A stretch of DNA of 64,000 nt, from assembly GCF_963668665.1 (NCBI RefSeq), contig NZ_OY764901.1, positions 424,501-488,500 of the forward strand, written 5' to 3'. Shown here piece after piece: positions 47,070 through 56,504 of this stretch (positions within the stretch are counted from its first letter, which is position 1; every line of letters starts with the position of its first letter). Origin of the DNA: an uncultured Anaeromusa sp. (GTDB lineage Bacteria; Bacillota; Negativicutes; Anaeromusales; Anaeromusaceae). Below the pieces are notes generated by a model that saw nothing but the letters and a program-made list of their open reading frames with translations, did no database searches and was not told where the DNA came from. The translations under genes and the position numbers were made by a program.

Positions 47070-47843
47070 TTATCGCATGGCTTGAGAGATGGCGGCGGCA
47101 GCCCGGCGGACGCCGGCGATAATCTGCGCTTTCTGCTCGCCCTGAATGCGCGACGACGGTCCTGAAAGGCTAATGGCCGCAACAATTTCACCGGAAGCAC
47201 CCAAGATAGGAGCGGCAATACAAGTAAGTCCCCATTCCAGCTCGTCCTTATCGGTACCATAACCGTCGCGGCGTATCTCCGCCAATTCTTGCTGCAGCAC
47301 ATCCCAAGACGTAATGGTCTTTTCGGTAAAAGCCGGTAAAGGATGCTCTAAAAAACGATTCAAAAACGCTTCCCCAGCATAGGCCAAGAGGCATTTCCCT
47401 AAAGCCGAGCAATGCGCTGGCGTTGTTGAGCCAACAGGCGGCGTCAAGCTGAGAATTTTTTGGCTTTCAATTTTATCAATAACAATCTGCCGAGGATACT
47501 CTTCGCTGCTGCGATCCAGCACCGCTAAATGCACCCCTTCGCTAAAGGAGTCTGCAAGTTCTTGCGCATAAGGTCTGGCAATACGGTTGATAGGCAGCTT
47601 TTCTCGCATGGTCATGGCAATGGAATACAGCTTCAACCCCAGCCAATACCGTCCGGTTTGCATATTCTGCTGCACAAAGCCTTTTTGCTCCAGCGTCGCC
47701 AACGTGCGGTGCACGGTGCTTTTATGCAGACCCATCGCTGCGGCGATTTGCGTTACGCCCATCTCTTGGCCGTAATTTTGCAGTACAAGCAGCACTTCCA
47801 GCGCCCGATCCACTGAGGAAATCCCCTCTTTTTCACCAGCCAT
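47070..47843 (-). CDS. IclR-family regulator, possible control of the buk-ptb-vor operon
   Basis: 257 residues, start ATG 47843 behind GAGGAGG. Winged helix (MGVTQIAAAMGLHKSTVHRTL) and effector domain (HLAVLDRSSEEYPRQIVIDK, PAHCSALGKCLL). Adjacent to the buk-ptb-vor operon and 24 nt after the ABC ATPase; either could be the target. Confidence 0.9.
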   Translation of the reverse strand: MAGEKEGISSVDRALEVLLVLQNYGQEMGVTQIAAAMGLHKSTVHRTLATLEQKGFVQQNMQTGRYWLGLKLYSIAMTMREKLPINRIARPYAQELADSFSEGVHLAVLDRSSEEYPRQIVIDKIESQKILSLTPPVGSTTPAHCSALGKCLLAYAGEAFLNRFLEHPLPAFTEKTITSWDVLQQELAEIRRDGYGTDKDELEWGLTCIAAPILGASGEIVAAISLSGPSSRIQGEQKAQIIAGVRRAAAAISQAMR

Positions 47844-47866
47844 GACGCACCTCCTCGCTGACAAAC

Positions 47867-48625
47867 CTACAGGATCTTGTCCAAAAACTCCCGCGTCCGC
47901 TGCTGCTGGGGCGCGCGAAAAATCTGCTCCGGCAAGCCTTCTTCCACGATTTCCCCTTGATCCATAAAAATAACCCGATTGGCTACTTCTCGCGCAAAAC
48001 CCATTTCGTGAGTAACCACCACCATGGTCATACGTTCTTCCGCCAGCTGCCGCATGGCTTTCAGCACTTCTCCGGTCAGTTCCGGATCGAGCGCCGAAGT
48101 CGGCTCGTCAAAAAGCATAATATCCGGCTGCATCGCCAAGGCCCGGGCAATGGCTACACGCTGCTTTTGCCCGCCGGACAAACTGGAAGGATAGCTGTCT
48201 TTTTTCACCAGTAAGCCTACTTTATTCAAGAGCTCTTCCGCCAACGGCAAAATCTCGTCTTTCTTCATGCTCTTTACCGTCATCGGCGCTTCGAGCAGGT
48301 TCTGCAGCACCGTCAAATGAGGAAATAAATTAAAGTGCTGGAACACCATGCCCATTTTACTGCATATCTGTCTGGCCCGGCCTTCATCCGCGTATTGGCA
48401 AGCGCCGCCAGGTCCCGGACCGGCCAACTGCTCTCCTTCAATTTCAAGCAAACCGCTGTCGATCTGCTCCAAGCGGTTCAAGCAACGCAAAAACGTACTT
48501 TTCCCCGAACCGGACGGTCCGATGATGGCGACAACCTCGCCTTTTTCTACCTCCAGCGAAATGCCCTTGAGCACTTCTACGCCGGAAAACTGCTTATGTA
48601 TATCAATGGCTCGAATCATCTTCAT
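47867..48625 (-). CDS. Polar amino acid ABC transporter ATPase (GlnQ-like)
   Basis: 252 residues, start set at the ATG at 48625; a GTG lies 9 nt earlier. Walker [16 protein letters not shown], signature [15 protein letters not shown], Walker [16 protein letters not shown], and the H-loop VVTHEMGFA. It powers uptake of a polar or hydrophobic amino acid with the permease gene upstream. No substrate-binding gene is adjacent. Confidence 0.93.
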   Translation of the reverse strand: MKMIRAIDIHKQFSGVEVLKGISLEVEKGEVVAIIGPSGSGKSTFLRCLNRLEQIDSGLLEIEGEQLAGPGPGGACQYADEGRARQICSKMGMVFQHFNLFPHLTVLQNLLEAPMTVKSMKKDEILPLAEELLNKVGLLVKKDSYPSSLSGGQKQRVAIARALAMQPDIMLFDEPTSALDPELTGEVLKAMRQLAEERMTMVVVTHEMGFAREVANRVIFMDQGEIVEEGLPEQIFRAPQQQRTREFLDKIL

Positions 48626-48637
48626 TATTGTCACCGC

Positions 48638-49291
48638 CTATTCTTCGTAGGTATTATAGCGTTTTTCCAGCCATTGGAAGCCCCAAGTGAGCACCAAGGT
48701 CATGACCAGATAAAACACAGCCGCCACCAAAAACGGCGTCGTGCTGAAATCTCGCTGCACCAAGGCCCGCGCCGTACGCAGCAAATCATCCATAGCCAAT
48801 ACGTAAATCAAAGAAGTATCCTTAACCAACGTGATGGTCTCATTACTAATCGGCGGCAGCACGCGGCGTATAACCTGCGGCAAAACAATACGGCGCATGG
48901 TCTGCACATAGTTCATGCCCAGCACCTTGGCGCCTTCGTATTGACCCTTTTCAATGGACTGAATGCCCGCCCGGAATATTTCCGCAAAGTATGCTGCGTA
49001 ATTCAGCACAAAAGCCAACATGGCAGCCGAAAAATCAGACAGCTTCACGCCCACATAGGGTATCAGCGGCAATGCAAAATAGACAAACAAGAGCTGCAGC
49101 ATCAAGGGCGTGCCGCGAAAAAGCCAGATATACATGCCGATAAAGCGTTGCAGCCAGCCATAGCGGGAAATGCGTCCCAAAGCCAGCCCCAATCCTAAGG
49201 GCAGCGAAAGCACAATCGTGACAAAAAACATTTTCAGCGTAACAACCGTGCCTTCCAGCATCGGTCCAACGATATTCAAAATATATTCCAT
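48638..49291 (-). CDS. Polar amino acid ABC transporter permease
   Basis: 217 residues, start ATG 49291 behind GGGAG. HisMQ-type permease with about five membrane segments and the conserved EAA loop (EIFRAGIQSIEKGQYEGAKVLGM within it). Stop is 12 nt before the ATPase start. Import substrate unknown. Confidence 0.92.
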   Translation of the reverse strand: MEYILNIVGPMLEGTVVTLKMFFVTIVLSLPLGLGLALGRISRYGWLQRFIGMYIWLFRGTPLMLQLLFVYFALPLIPYVGVKLSDFSAAMLAFVLNYAAYFAEIFRAGIQSIEKGQYEGAKVLGMNYVQTMRRIVLPQVIRRVLPPISNETITLVKDTSLIYVLAMDDLLRTARALVQRDFSTTPFLVAAVFYLVMTLVLTWGFQWLEKRYNTYEE

Positions 49292-49557
49292 TCTACCGTC
49301 TCCCATTGATTGTTTTCTTCCAGCACCGCACTAAAGAACCGATGCCTTTCTCATTGTACATGAAGAACGTCTTTCATGCCAGTCTTTCCTGCTTTTACCG
49401 CTTGTTTCCTAATTGCTTCCGCAACCAAAATCGTTTACACTAAGAAGGTACATGCTTTATAAAAAGCATAAGTCGCTTTTAACTTTTTCAAGACGCACGT
49501 AGATTTTGTTTCAAATATAATACGATAAACGCAACATAAAATAATGGAGGGACTTAC

Positions 49558-49923
49558 ATGGATGCCATTACCAAAGTAGAAATCATTACCCGCCCTCATA
49601 AGCTGGATGAATTAAAAGAAGCTCTTAACGCCATCGGCGTTACCGGCATGACCGTCAGCCAAGTTTTCGGCTATGGCTCCACCAAAGGCCATACCGAAGT
49701 ATACCGCGGCCATGAGTACGCCATTAATTTGCTGCCTAAAATCAAAGTGGAAACCGTCGTTTGCGAAGTCCCTGTCGAACGCGTAGTCGAAACCGCGAAG
49801 CGCGTCCTCCGCACCGGCGAAATTGGCGACGGCAAAATTTTCATTCACCCCTTAGTCAACGCAGTCCGCATCCGCACGGGCGAAGAAGGACCGGACGCCA
49901 TCAAAGAACCTACGCGTTCTTGA
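49558..49923 (+). CDS. glnK: PII nitrogen regulatory protein (GlnB/GlnK)
   Basis: 121 residues. The T-loop holds HTEVYRGHEYAINLLPKIKVE, with Tyr54 equal to the uridylylated Tyr51 of E. coli PII. The N-terminus is extended by about three residues. It senses 2-oxoglutarate and ATP/ADP and blocks the AmtB channel. The amtB gene follows after about 170 bp. AATGGAGGG lies before the ATG. Confidence 0.95.
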   Translation: MDAITKVEIITRPHKLDELKEALNAIGVTGMTVSQVFGYGSTKGHTEVYRGHEYAINLLPKIKVETVVCEVPVERVVETAKRVLRTGEIGDGKIFIHPLVNAVRIRTGEEGPDAIKEPTRS

Positions 49924-49999
49924 TTTTTTTTACAAACCATCTAGGCAAAGCTATTTTTTCATGATATAGTTGTCACATGCCGACATAGTGGCGACGTAG

Positions 50000-50059
50000 C
50001 CAGTAATAAACACGAAGAATTTTCCTTACGGAAGCTTCGTGTTTGTTACTGGTTTTTTT
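50000..50059 (+). terminator. Terminator or attenuator between glnK and amtB
   Basis: CCAGTAATAAACACGAAG pairs with CTTCGTGTTTGTTACTGG, with the inner TTCC/GGAA closing a short loop, followed by TTTTTTTG. About 20 bp of stem is unusually long. The T-run ends 35 bp before the amtB ATG, so amtB transcription must read through or restart. Confidence 0.85.
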
Positions 50060-50095
50060 GTTTTTATTGTATACATTAATCAAGGAGGACAAAAC

Positions 50096-51412
50096 ATGGA
50101 AATCTCAGTACATTCTCTGGCAGTAGGTTTAGACACTGTATGGGTGCTTCTTTGCGCCGCCCTTGTTTTCTTAATGGAAGCAGGCTTCGCCATGCTGGAA
50201 GCCGGTTTTATTCAAAGCCGCAATTCCCTTAATATTATTATGAAGGTGCTTGTAGACTGCGCTGCCGGCATGCTTGGATATTTTGCCGCCGGTTTCGCCC
50301 TCATGTACGGCGCCGATGCCGCCGGCCTCATTGGCACGAATGGCTTCTGGGTCAGCGGTGACCTCTCCCATTTGAATCTGAAGATTCCCATCTACGCTTT
50401 CTGGCTCTTTCAGGCTGCTTTCGCCATCGCCATGGCTACCATTGTTTCCGGCGCCGTGGCGGAACGCATGAAATTCGCCCCATATATTATCTTTTCCTTT
50501 GTAGCTACTGTTGTCATCTACCCCCTGGCTGGCCACTGGGTCTGGAGCAGCGAAGGCTGGCTGAACCAGCTGGGCATGCTGGATTTTGCCGGTTCCGCCG
50601 CCATTCACGCCTTGGGCGGCTGGTCCGCTCTGGCTGCCGTTTGGGTACTTGGCCCCCGTACTGGTCGTTTCAACAAAGACGGCAGCGCCAACGTCATGCC
50701 CGGTCACAACCTGCCGTTGGCAGCCCTGGGCGCCTTCATCCTCTGGTTTGGCTGGTTCGGCTTCAACCCCGGCAGCACCCTGTCTGGTCTTGATACCAAC
50801 ATTGCCCGCATCGCCGTCAACACCAACTTAGCAGCCGCAGCCGGCGGCATGGCCGCTACGCTTTTAACACTTTTCCGTTACGGCAAAGCCGACCCCAGTA
50901 TGGCTATCAACGGCGCACTGGGCGGTCTTGTCGCCATCACCGCCGGTTGCGCGTACGTAGAGCCCATCAGTTCCATCGTGATTGGCGCCATTGCCGGCGT
51001 GCTCATCATTGCCGCCGTTCCCTTCTTTGACTCCTTGCGGGCGGACGACCCGGTCGGCGCCATCGCCGTACACGGCGTCTGCGGCACCTTCGGCACCGTT
51101 GCTGTCGGCGTTTTTGCCGAAAAGGGCGGCCTCCTTTATGGCGGCGGCACAGATCTGCTTTTCATCCAGCTTCTAGGCGTATTGGCCGTTTCCCTCTGGG
51201 GCTTCGGCGCCACCTATGCTGCTTTCAGCGCCCTCAAAGCCATCTGCGGCATCCGCGTTTCCGTCGAGGATGAACACGAAGGCCTGGATCTCAGCGAGCA
51301 TGGCATCACCGCCTACAGCGAACTGGAATATGGCGCCTTAAAGCCTTTGCACCACCCCATCCTGCGCACGACTCCTCGCGCCGCCAAAGAAGAAGAAATC
51401 CGTTCGGTCTAG
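50096..51412 (+). CDS. amtB: Ammonium transporter AmtB
   Basis: 438 residues, start ATG 50096 behind AAGGAGG. About eleven membrane helices with the Amt family signature around HALGGWSALAAVWVLGPRTG and FILWFGWFGFNPGS, which includes pore His positions. C-terminal cytoplasmic tail is GLDLSEHGITAYSELEYG, the PII contact region. It admits NH4+/NH3. Paired with glnK. Confidence 0.95.
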   Translation: MEISVHSLAVGLDTVWVLLCAALVFLMEAGFAMLEAGFIQSRNSLNIIMKVLVDCAAGMLGYFAAGFALMYGADAAGLIGTNGFWVSGDLSHLNLKIPIYAFWLFQAAFAIAMATIVSGAVAERMKFAPYIIFSFVATVVIYPLAGHWVWSSEGWLNQLGMLDFAGSAAIHALGGWSALAAVWVLGPRTGRFNKDGSANVMPGHNLPLAALGAFILWFGWFGFNPGSTLSGLDTNIARIAVNTNLAAAAGGMAATLLTLFRYGKADPSMAINGALGGLVAITAGCAYVEPISSIVIGAIAGVLIIAAVPFFDSLRADDPVGAIAVHGVCGTFGTVAVGVFAEKGGLLYGGGTDLLFIQLLGVLAVSLWGFGATYAAFSALKAICGIRVSVEDEHEGLDLSEHGITAYSELEYGALKPLHHPILRTTPRAAKEEEIRSV

Positions 51413-51470
51413 GGTACGAAACTCAGAGTAACTGAGGAACAGAGGAGAACAGAGAAGATTAGAAAGCACA
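51413..51470 (+). repeat. Dispersed repeat, copy 6 (GGAACAGAGG type)
   Basis: GGGTACGAAACTCAGAGTAA, then CTGAGGAACAGAGGAGAACA GAGAAG. It starts one base after the amtB stop and lies just before its terminator. Confidence 0.65.
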
Positions 51471-51507
51471 AACCAGCTTGCGCCCTGCGCAAGCTGGTTC
51501 GTTTTTT
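51471..51507 (+). terminator. Terminator of amtB
   Basis: AACCAGCTTGCGC and GCGCAAGCTGGTT around a CCT loop, then TTTTTT. Confidence 0.92.
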
Positions 51508-51539
51508 ATTCAAACCCATCCCCATATTTTCTCTAAATC

Positions 51540-51603
51540 CCTCTGCTTACTCTGTTCCTCTGTGTTCCGTTCTCCGTACCCTCCAGCGACTCTTGTTCAA
51601 TCC
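51540..51603 (-). repeat. Dispersed TTGAACAAGAG repeat, copy 7
   Basis: Minus strand: TTGAACAAGAGTCGCTGGAG, GGTACGGAGAACGGAACACA, GAGGAACAGAGTAAGCAGAG. It joins the TTGAACAAGAG/GGAGGGTACGG core to the GGAACAGAGG unit of copy 6, showing that both belong to one family. Confidence 0.8.
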
Positions 51604-51739
51604 CCGTTCGCTGCGTCTCACCGCCCTCCATCTCTTTGCGGCATACCGCTCATTCCCAAGAAGAATTTTCTTTCCTCCAGCAAGTGCAGTACAATGCAAG
51701 TGGGAAGAAAAATCCTACCTTTCGAAAGGCGTGAACCCA

Positions 51740-52669
51740 TTGGACATTTTGCATTTGACCTATTTTGTAGAAGTGGCGCGACAAGAAAGCTTTACCAAAG
51801 CTTCAGAAACCCTCTTCGTTTCCCAGTCCAGTATCAGCAAGCTCATTAAAAACCTGGAAAGCGAATTGGGCCTGCCTCTGTTCGACCGCACGCCGCGCGG
51901 CGTCTGTTTGACAGAAGGCGGCGTCCGCCTCTTTGAAAAGGCCAAAGTCATTTTGGATACGTTTCACGGCATCCATGACGACCTGTCCGTCTTTACCAGC
52001 ACGCCGCGGGGCCGTTTGCGCATCGGCATTCCGCCGCTGGTACAAACACTGGACAACCTGCCCCGCATTGTCGCGGAATTTAAAATGCTGCACCCGCTAA
52101 TTCAGCTAAGCCTGATCGAAGTCGGCTCCCGCATGGTGGAGCGTAAGATTGATAACGGCGAATTGGACGTAGGCATCGTCGTTCTGCCGACCAAGGCGGA
52201 AGCGGAACTGGAGCTAGTCTCCTTTTTGCAAGAACCGCTGCAGCTTATCGTGCACAAAGAGCATCCCTTAGCCCAACGGCCAGCCGCCGACATTAGCGGC
52301 CTGCGCGAAGAATCTTTCGTTCTTTATCGGGATGACTTCGCTTTGCGCGATCACATCATGGATACCTGCCGCACTCACGGCTTTACGCCCAAAATCGTCT
52401 GCGAAACCGCCCAGTGGGACTTCATGGTCGATATCGTCGCTTCCAAACTAGGAATTGCCTTTTTGCCGCGCAGCGTTTGCCTAAAAATCCATAACGACAA
52501 CATTCAAATACTGCCCTTGATCAGTGAAATCAAGCCCTGGCACTTGGCTTTCGCCTGGAAAAACACCAACTTGCATCAGGCTACACGGGCCTGGCTTGAA
52601 TATGCTTTTCAAATTTTCGGCATCCAGCACCAGGTTTTCAATCTGGCGGAACATCATGATAATTCATAA
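51740..52669 (+). CDS. LysR-family transcriptional regulator
   Basis: 309 residues, TTG start at 51740 chosen because it places the HTH at the usual position and AAAGG lies upstream. HTH: HLTYFVEVARQESFTKASET, FVSQSSISKLIKNLE, LPLFDR. The effector domain is CynR/CysL-like in outline. Upstream in-frame codons run into the repeat and have no ribosome site. Target unknown; possibly the tiny gene downstream, or nitrogen genes. Confidence 0.88.
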   Translation: MDILHLTYFVEVARQESFTKASETLFVSQSSISKLIKNLESELGLPLFDRTPRGVCLTEGGVRLFEKAKVILDTFHGIHDDLSVFTSTPRGRLRIGIPPLVQTLDNLPRIVAEFKMLHPLIQLSLIEVGSRMVERKIDNGELDVGIVVLPTKAEAELELVSFLQEPLQLIVHKEHPLAQRPAADISGLREESFVLYRDDFALRDHIMDTCRTHGFTPKIVCETAQWDFMVDIVASKLGIAFLPRSVCLKIHNDNIQILPLISEIKPWHLAFAWKNTNLHQATRAWLEYAFQIFGIQHQVFNLAEHHDNS

Positions 52670-52682
52670 GGAGGGACTTGCT

Positions 52683-52835
52683 ATGACTCAACGTGCAGGA
52701 ACCATTTCTTCGAAACCTATGTCTCTTACCAGTATGCCCGACAGTAACGTTACCGCTTTAAGCATGGGAGTATTCAGCATTGCATTATTCCTTGCGCTCG
52801 CTGTCGTTTCCACCTTGTTATACCAAGCATTCTAA
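52683..52835 (+). CDS. Tiny single-span membrane protein
   Basis: 50 residues, with AAGGAGGG 8 nt before the ATG. Polar N-terminus of about 25 residues, then one hydrophobic helix (FSIALFLALAVVSTLLY) at the C-terminus. It starts 13 nt after the LysR stop, so it is cotranscribed. Unknown function. Confidence 0.65.
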   Translation: MTQRAGTISSKPMSLTSMPDSNVTALSMGVFSIALFLALAVVSTLLYQAF

Positions 52836-52880
52836 AAAACACTGAGTAAGATCAAAGCAGCTTTGCCTACTAATCGAAAG

Positions 52881-52913
52881 CTGTCGGCCGAACGCTTCCA
52901 CTGAAAGCCGACA
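52881..52913. other. Stem-loop downstream of the tiny membrane protein
   Basis: GCTGTCGG and CCGACAGC form an 8-bp stem, no T-run; just before the stronger terminator. Confidence 0.45.
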
Positions 52914-52925
52914 GCGCCCAACAAG

Positions 52926-52963
52926 CCAAAAGACACCTGTGAGCAGCTCACAGGTGTCTTTTG
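52926..52963. terminator. Bidirectional terminator
   Basis: CCAAAAGACACCTGTGAG and CTCACAGGTGTCTTTTGG are perfect complements around CAG. It lies between the LysR/tiny-gene unit and the convergent helicase gene. Confidence 0.85.
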
Positions 52964-52988
52964 GCTATAGCTCCGCATCTATTGCCAG

Positions 52989-53039
52989 TGACCCTCTACC
53001 GTACCCTCCGGCCACTCCGGTTCTCTTGTTCAATCCCGA
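52989..53039 (-). repeat. Dispersed TTGAACAAGAG repeat, copy 8
   Basis: Minus strand: TTGAACAAGAGAACCGGAGT, then GGCCGGAGGGTACGGTAGAG GG. Just beyond the helicase stop. Confidence 0.75.
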
Positions 53040-53063
53040 CCTGCTGGTTCGTATTCTCTGGCT

Positions 53064-54269
53064 TTATTTCTTCACCGGCTTCACTGGCTTCACTGGCTTG
53101 CTCCGCTTCACAGGCTCTTGCTTCCGCGCCTGTCGTTTCAAAAAGCGCCCCTTATTAAGAAAGTACTCTTGCATATCCGCTTGCAAGCTGCGTCGGCACC
53201 GTTCCAGCCTGGTCACTTCCCCGGGCGTCACTAAGGAAATTACCATGCCCTCCTGTCCGGCCCTGCCAGTACGCCCGGCTCGGTGCAGATACGTCTGCGG
53301 CTCGTCGGGAAAATCCAAATTAATCACATGGGTAACCCCCGGAATATCCAGGCCTCTAGCTGCTAAGTCCGTCGCTACCAACAAGGATATCTTTCCCTTA
53401 CTGATTGCCTCTAAGGCTTCCTTACGCTCCTGCTTGCCTGCATCCTTACGAAGACCCGCCACCTTTACGCCGTGATGCTGCAGTTTCTCCAGCACCATTT
53501 CCAACCGGCCCTGCTGCTCCACAAAAAGCAGCGCCCGCTTGACGTCCAGCGCATGCAACACCTTGCGCAGTTCGTCCAATTTTTCCCGATGCTCCACTTT
53601 CACATAGCAATGAACCAACTGCTCCGGCAGCTTCACTTCCGCCGCCGCTTCAATCAAATTGACCGTCTTTTCCAAGCGTTCAATCACTTTTTGCGCCCGC
53701 GCCGGCAGCGTAGCCGACACCATCAGCAATTGCCTCTGCGCCGGAACCTCTTTGATCACAAGTTCCACGGTCGGCGAATTTTGTTCATCCAACAGTCGAT
53801 CGACTTCATCAAGCACAAGCGTACGCACGCTTGTCAAAGACAGCTTGCGTTTACGCAGCAGTTCAAGCACGCGCCCCGCCGAGCCAACCACAATTTGCGG
53901 TTTTTTCTTGAGCGCGTCAATCTGCCGTGTCAACGCCGCGCCACCAATTAGAGAGGCCGCCGTCACATCCAAAGCCGCTTCCTTCGCCAATGCGCCCAGT
54001 ACACGGTAAATTTGCATAGCCAGCTCGTAAGTTGGCGCCAAAATCACCGCCTGAATCTCCTTTTTTCCTGGATCAATACGCTGCAAAAGAGGCAGCAAAT
54101 ACGCCAGGGTTTTCCCTGTTCCTGTAGCGGAACGCGCCGCCACATTTTCTCCCGCCAACACCCGGGGGATCATCTCTTCTTGTATCTGCGTCGGAATCTG
54201 CAGCTGCTGCGCGGCTAACGCCTTGACCAAAACTGGCTGCACACCTAACTCTTCAAAGGATTTACTCAT
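53064..54269 (-). CDS. DEAD-box-type RNA helicase
   Basis: 401 residues, start ATG 54269 behind AAGGAG. Q motif near PTQIQEEMIP, motif I SATGTGKT, motif III SAT, motif VI HRAGRTGRAG. Motif II is DEVD instead of DEAD. The C-terminus ends in a lysine/proline repeat PVKPVKPVKK, encoded by tandem 9-bp units (53071-53100), a likely RNA-binding tail. It probably unwinds RNA in ribosome assembly or mRNA decay. Confidence 0.92.
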   Translation of the reverse strand: MSKSFEELGVQPVLVKALAAQQLQIPTQIQEEMIPRVLAGENVAARSATGTGKTLAYLLPLLQRIDPGKKEIQAVILAPTYELAMQIYRVLGALAKEAALDVTAASLIGGAALTRQIDALKKKPQIVVGSAGRVLELLRKRKLSLTSVRTLVLDEVDRLLDEQNSPTVELVIKEVPAQRQLLMVSATLPARAQKVIERLEKTVNLIEAAAEVKLPEQLVHCYVKVEHREKLDELRKVLHALDVKRALLFVEQQGRLEMVLEKLQHHGVKVAGLRKDAGKQERKEALEAISKGKISLLVATDLAARGLDIPGVTHVINLDFPDEPQTYLHRAGRTGRAGQEGMVISLVTPGEVTRLERCRRSLQADMQEYFLNKGRFLKRQARKQEPVKRSKPVKPVKPVKK

Positions 54270-54458
54270 GCTTTTTCTCCTTAATTTGCTCACTTAGACA
54301 ACTACTGTTTCTTTATCCTACCATAGACCTCTCAAAAAACCAATCTCCCCGCTTACTTAGTACACTTTTCCGTCTAACATTCGCCGCAACAAAGAAGTGA
54401 TGTAACCTTGTTCTTGTGATATGATAGAAGGAAACACAAAATACAGGGAGGAGATTCT

Positions 54459-55106
54459 ATGGGTAAGCGTATCGCTTTTTTAATGTGGGGTCTCTGCCTG
54501 TTCGGGTTCGGAATTGTGCTGACTGTAAAAAGCAATCTCGGCACAGCCCCTTGGGACGTACTGCACCTAGGCCTCACCAACTATCTGCCGCTGACACTAG
54601 GACAAGTTTCGCAAGGCTGCGGCGCTCTGGTAATCGCCTTGAGCTGGTTTCTAGGGGTCAAACCCGGCTGGGGAAGCATCGCCAATATGATTTTCATCGG
54701 CTTCTACATTGATTTTTTCATGTGGCTGCCTTTTATGCCCTCGCCGACATCTCTTCCCGCTCAGCTTTTCATGCTCCTGTTGGGCATCTGGATTATCGGC
54801 TGGGCCAGCTATTTCTACCTGACCGCCGCCTTTGGCGCCGGTCCCCGGGACAGCTTCATGGTCGGAGCCGTAGCAAAAACCGGCCAGCAAGTGTGGCTCA
54901 TCCGCACCCTCCTCGAAAGCAGCGTCGCCATAGGAGGTTATTTCTTGGGCGGACCAATTGGCCTTGGCACCATTATTATCGCTTTGACCTTGGGCCCCTC
55001 CATCCAATGGGCCTTCCGCCTTCGCAACGAACGCCCCGAAGACATTCAGCATCGCAGTTTTTTCAAAGATTCCGTTAAACCGTTGGCCAAAGCCAGCAAC
55101 GAATAA
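54459..55106 (+). CDS. YczE-family membrane protein
   Basis: 215 residues, about five to six membrane segments. Family features are SNLGTAPWDVLHLGL near residue 27 and FGAGPRDSFMVG around 127, found in YczE/YyaS proteins. GGGAGGAG precedes the ATG. Function not established. 28 nt before the deacylase gene. Confidence 0.88.
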   Translation: MGKRIAFLMWGLCLFGFGIVLTVKSNLGTAPWDVLHLGLTNYLPLTLGQVSQGCGALVIALSWFLGVKPGWGSIANMIFIGFYIDFFMWLPFMPSPTSLPAQLFMLLLGIWIIGWASYFYLTAAFGAGPRDSFMVGAVAKTGQQVWLIRTLLESSVAIGGYFLGGPIGLGTIIIALTLGPSIQWAFRLRNERPEDIQHRSFFKDSVKPLAKASNE

Positions 55107-55134
55107 ATGAAAACAAACGGGAGTCAATCGTATT

Positions 55135-56502
55135 ATGTATGATCTTGTCATTAACAATGGTATTCTCTTCGACCCGGCGCGCCAGCTGCGTCTTCAGGGT
55201 CACCTAGCGATTCAAGACGGTCGCATTGCCGCCATTCGCAGCGGCGAACTTTTTGAAGGAAAACAACAGCTGGACGCCGCTGGTCATATCGTCTGCCCCG
55301 GATTTATTGACATGCACGGGCATATCGACGCCGCCCCTTACTGCGCAGAGCTTTCGTTGCGTCAAGGCATTACGACCACCGTCGGCGGCAACTGCGGCGC
55401 GAGCCCCTTAGATTTGGAGCAATTTTTCCGTGAGCAGGACGAAACAGGCTTTCCCCTGCACCAGGCTGAATTCATCGGCCATTCAACACTGCGCCGCACT
55501 GTCGGCGTCGAAGATCCGCTGCAGCCCGCCACCAATGAACAGATTCTTGCCATGGAGCGTCTAGCATCCCAAGCGCTCGAAGCTGGCGCTTGCGGACTTT
55601 CTTTAGGCCTTGCCTATGTTCCCGGAAGCTCTGCGGAAGAAGTGCTGCGCCTCAGCCGCCTAGCCGCTCGCTTTGGCCGCCTTATTTCCATCGACACCCG
55701 GCTTCTCAGCAACAATGATTTGTATTCCCTGGTAGAAGCCATTACCATCGCCCGCCAGACCGGCGCGCGCATGCAAATTTCTCACCTCGTCTATCAATAC
55801 GGCACCGGCATGATCAAAGAAGCCCTGACAGTCATCTCCAAAGCCATCCAGGACGGCCTAGACATCCGCTTTGACAGCGGCATGTATACGGAATGGGCCA
55901 CTCATATCGGCACCGTTCTTTTTAATGAAGAAGCCCTAGCCCGCGAAGAATGGAAGCTGGAAGACATCATTGTCATTACCGGGCCGCATCACGGACAGCG
56001 CCTGACGCCGGAGCTTTATAAGCATCTGCGTGCTGAAGCCCCCACTACCTCCGTCGTGGTGCTAACAGGCATTGAAGAGGAAATCTACCAGGCGCTGCTG
56101 CATCCTTCGGCCATGCCCTCCACTGACACCGGCGCTTACGCGCCCGGCGAAGGACACCCGCAAATCGCCGGCAGCTTCCCTCGATACTTCAAAAAAATGG
56201 TTGCGAACCGTTACGACCTCAGCCTCATGGAAGCCATCCGCAAAGCCACCTTACTCCCAGCGGACACCCTGGGGCTGTTACAAAAAGGGCGCCTCGAAGA
56301 AGGCATGGACGCGGATATCGTCGTTTTCGACATCCACTCGCTCAGCGACAACGCCACCTTCTTTACGCCAGACGCACCTCCTAGCGGCATTGACTATGTC
56401 ATTGTCAATGGCCGCTTAGCGCTGGATCATGGCGTCATCCGGGACAACAAAGCGGGACGCAGCATCCGCTGCCAGTGCCCCGCTTACGATTACCAGATAT
56501 AA
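55135..56502 (+). CDS. N-acyl-D-amino-acid deacylase family amidohydrolase
   Basis: 455 residues. Metal-site motifs: PGFIDMHGHIDAAPY (HxH), GGNCGASP with Cys, SHLV, and STDTGAYAPGEGHPQIAGSF. This is the D-aminoacylase group, which releases D-amino acids or handles related N-acyl/imide substrates. Cotranscribed with the YczE gene. The exact substrate is uncertain; hydantoin- or dihydroorotase-like substrates are less likely because of the APGEGHP segment. Confidence 0.88.
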   Translation: MYDLVINNGILFDPARQLRLQGHLAIQDGRIAAIRSGELFEGKQQLDAAGHIVCPGFIDMHGHIDAAPYCAELSLRQGITTTVGGNCGASPLDLEQFFREQDETGFPLHQAEFIGHSTLRRTVGVEDPLQPATNEQILAMERLASQALEAGACGLSLGLAYVPGSSAEEVLRLSRLAARFGRLISIDTRLLSNNDLYSLVEAITIARQTGARMQISHLVYQYGTGMIKEALTVISKAIQDGLDIRFDSGMYTEWATHIGTVLFNEEALAREEWKLEDIIVITGPHHGQRLTPELYKHLRAEAPTTSVVVLTGIEEEIYQALLHPSAMPSTDTGAYAPGEGHPQIAGSFPRYFKKMVANRYDLSLMEAIRKATLLPADTLGLLQKGRLEEGMDADIVVFDIHSLSDNATFFTPDAPPSGIDYVIVNGRLALDHGVIRDNKAGRSIRCQCPAYDYQI

Positions 56503-56504
56503 GA

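Noticed and set aside
51413..51603. Possible CRISPR-like array
   Set aside because: The two repeats are inverted, imperfect and separated by the amtB terminator; there are no regular spacers and no cas genes.
53071..53100. Tandem 9-bp repeat
   Set aside because: It encodes the PVKPVK tail of the helicase and is simple coding repetition.
53064..54269. Helicase motif II DEVD as a sign of an inactive protein
   Set aside because: All other motifs are intact and DEVD is a tolerated variant, so loss of function is not supported.
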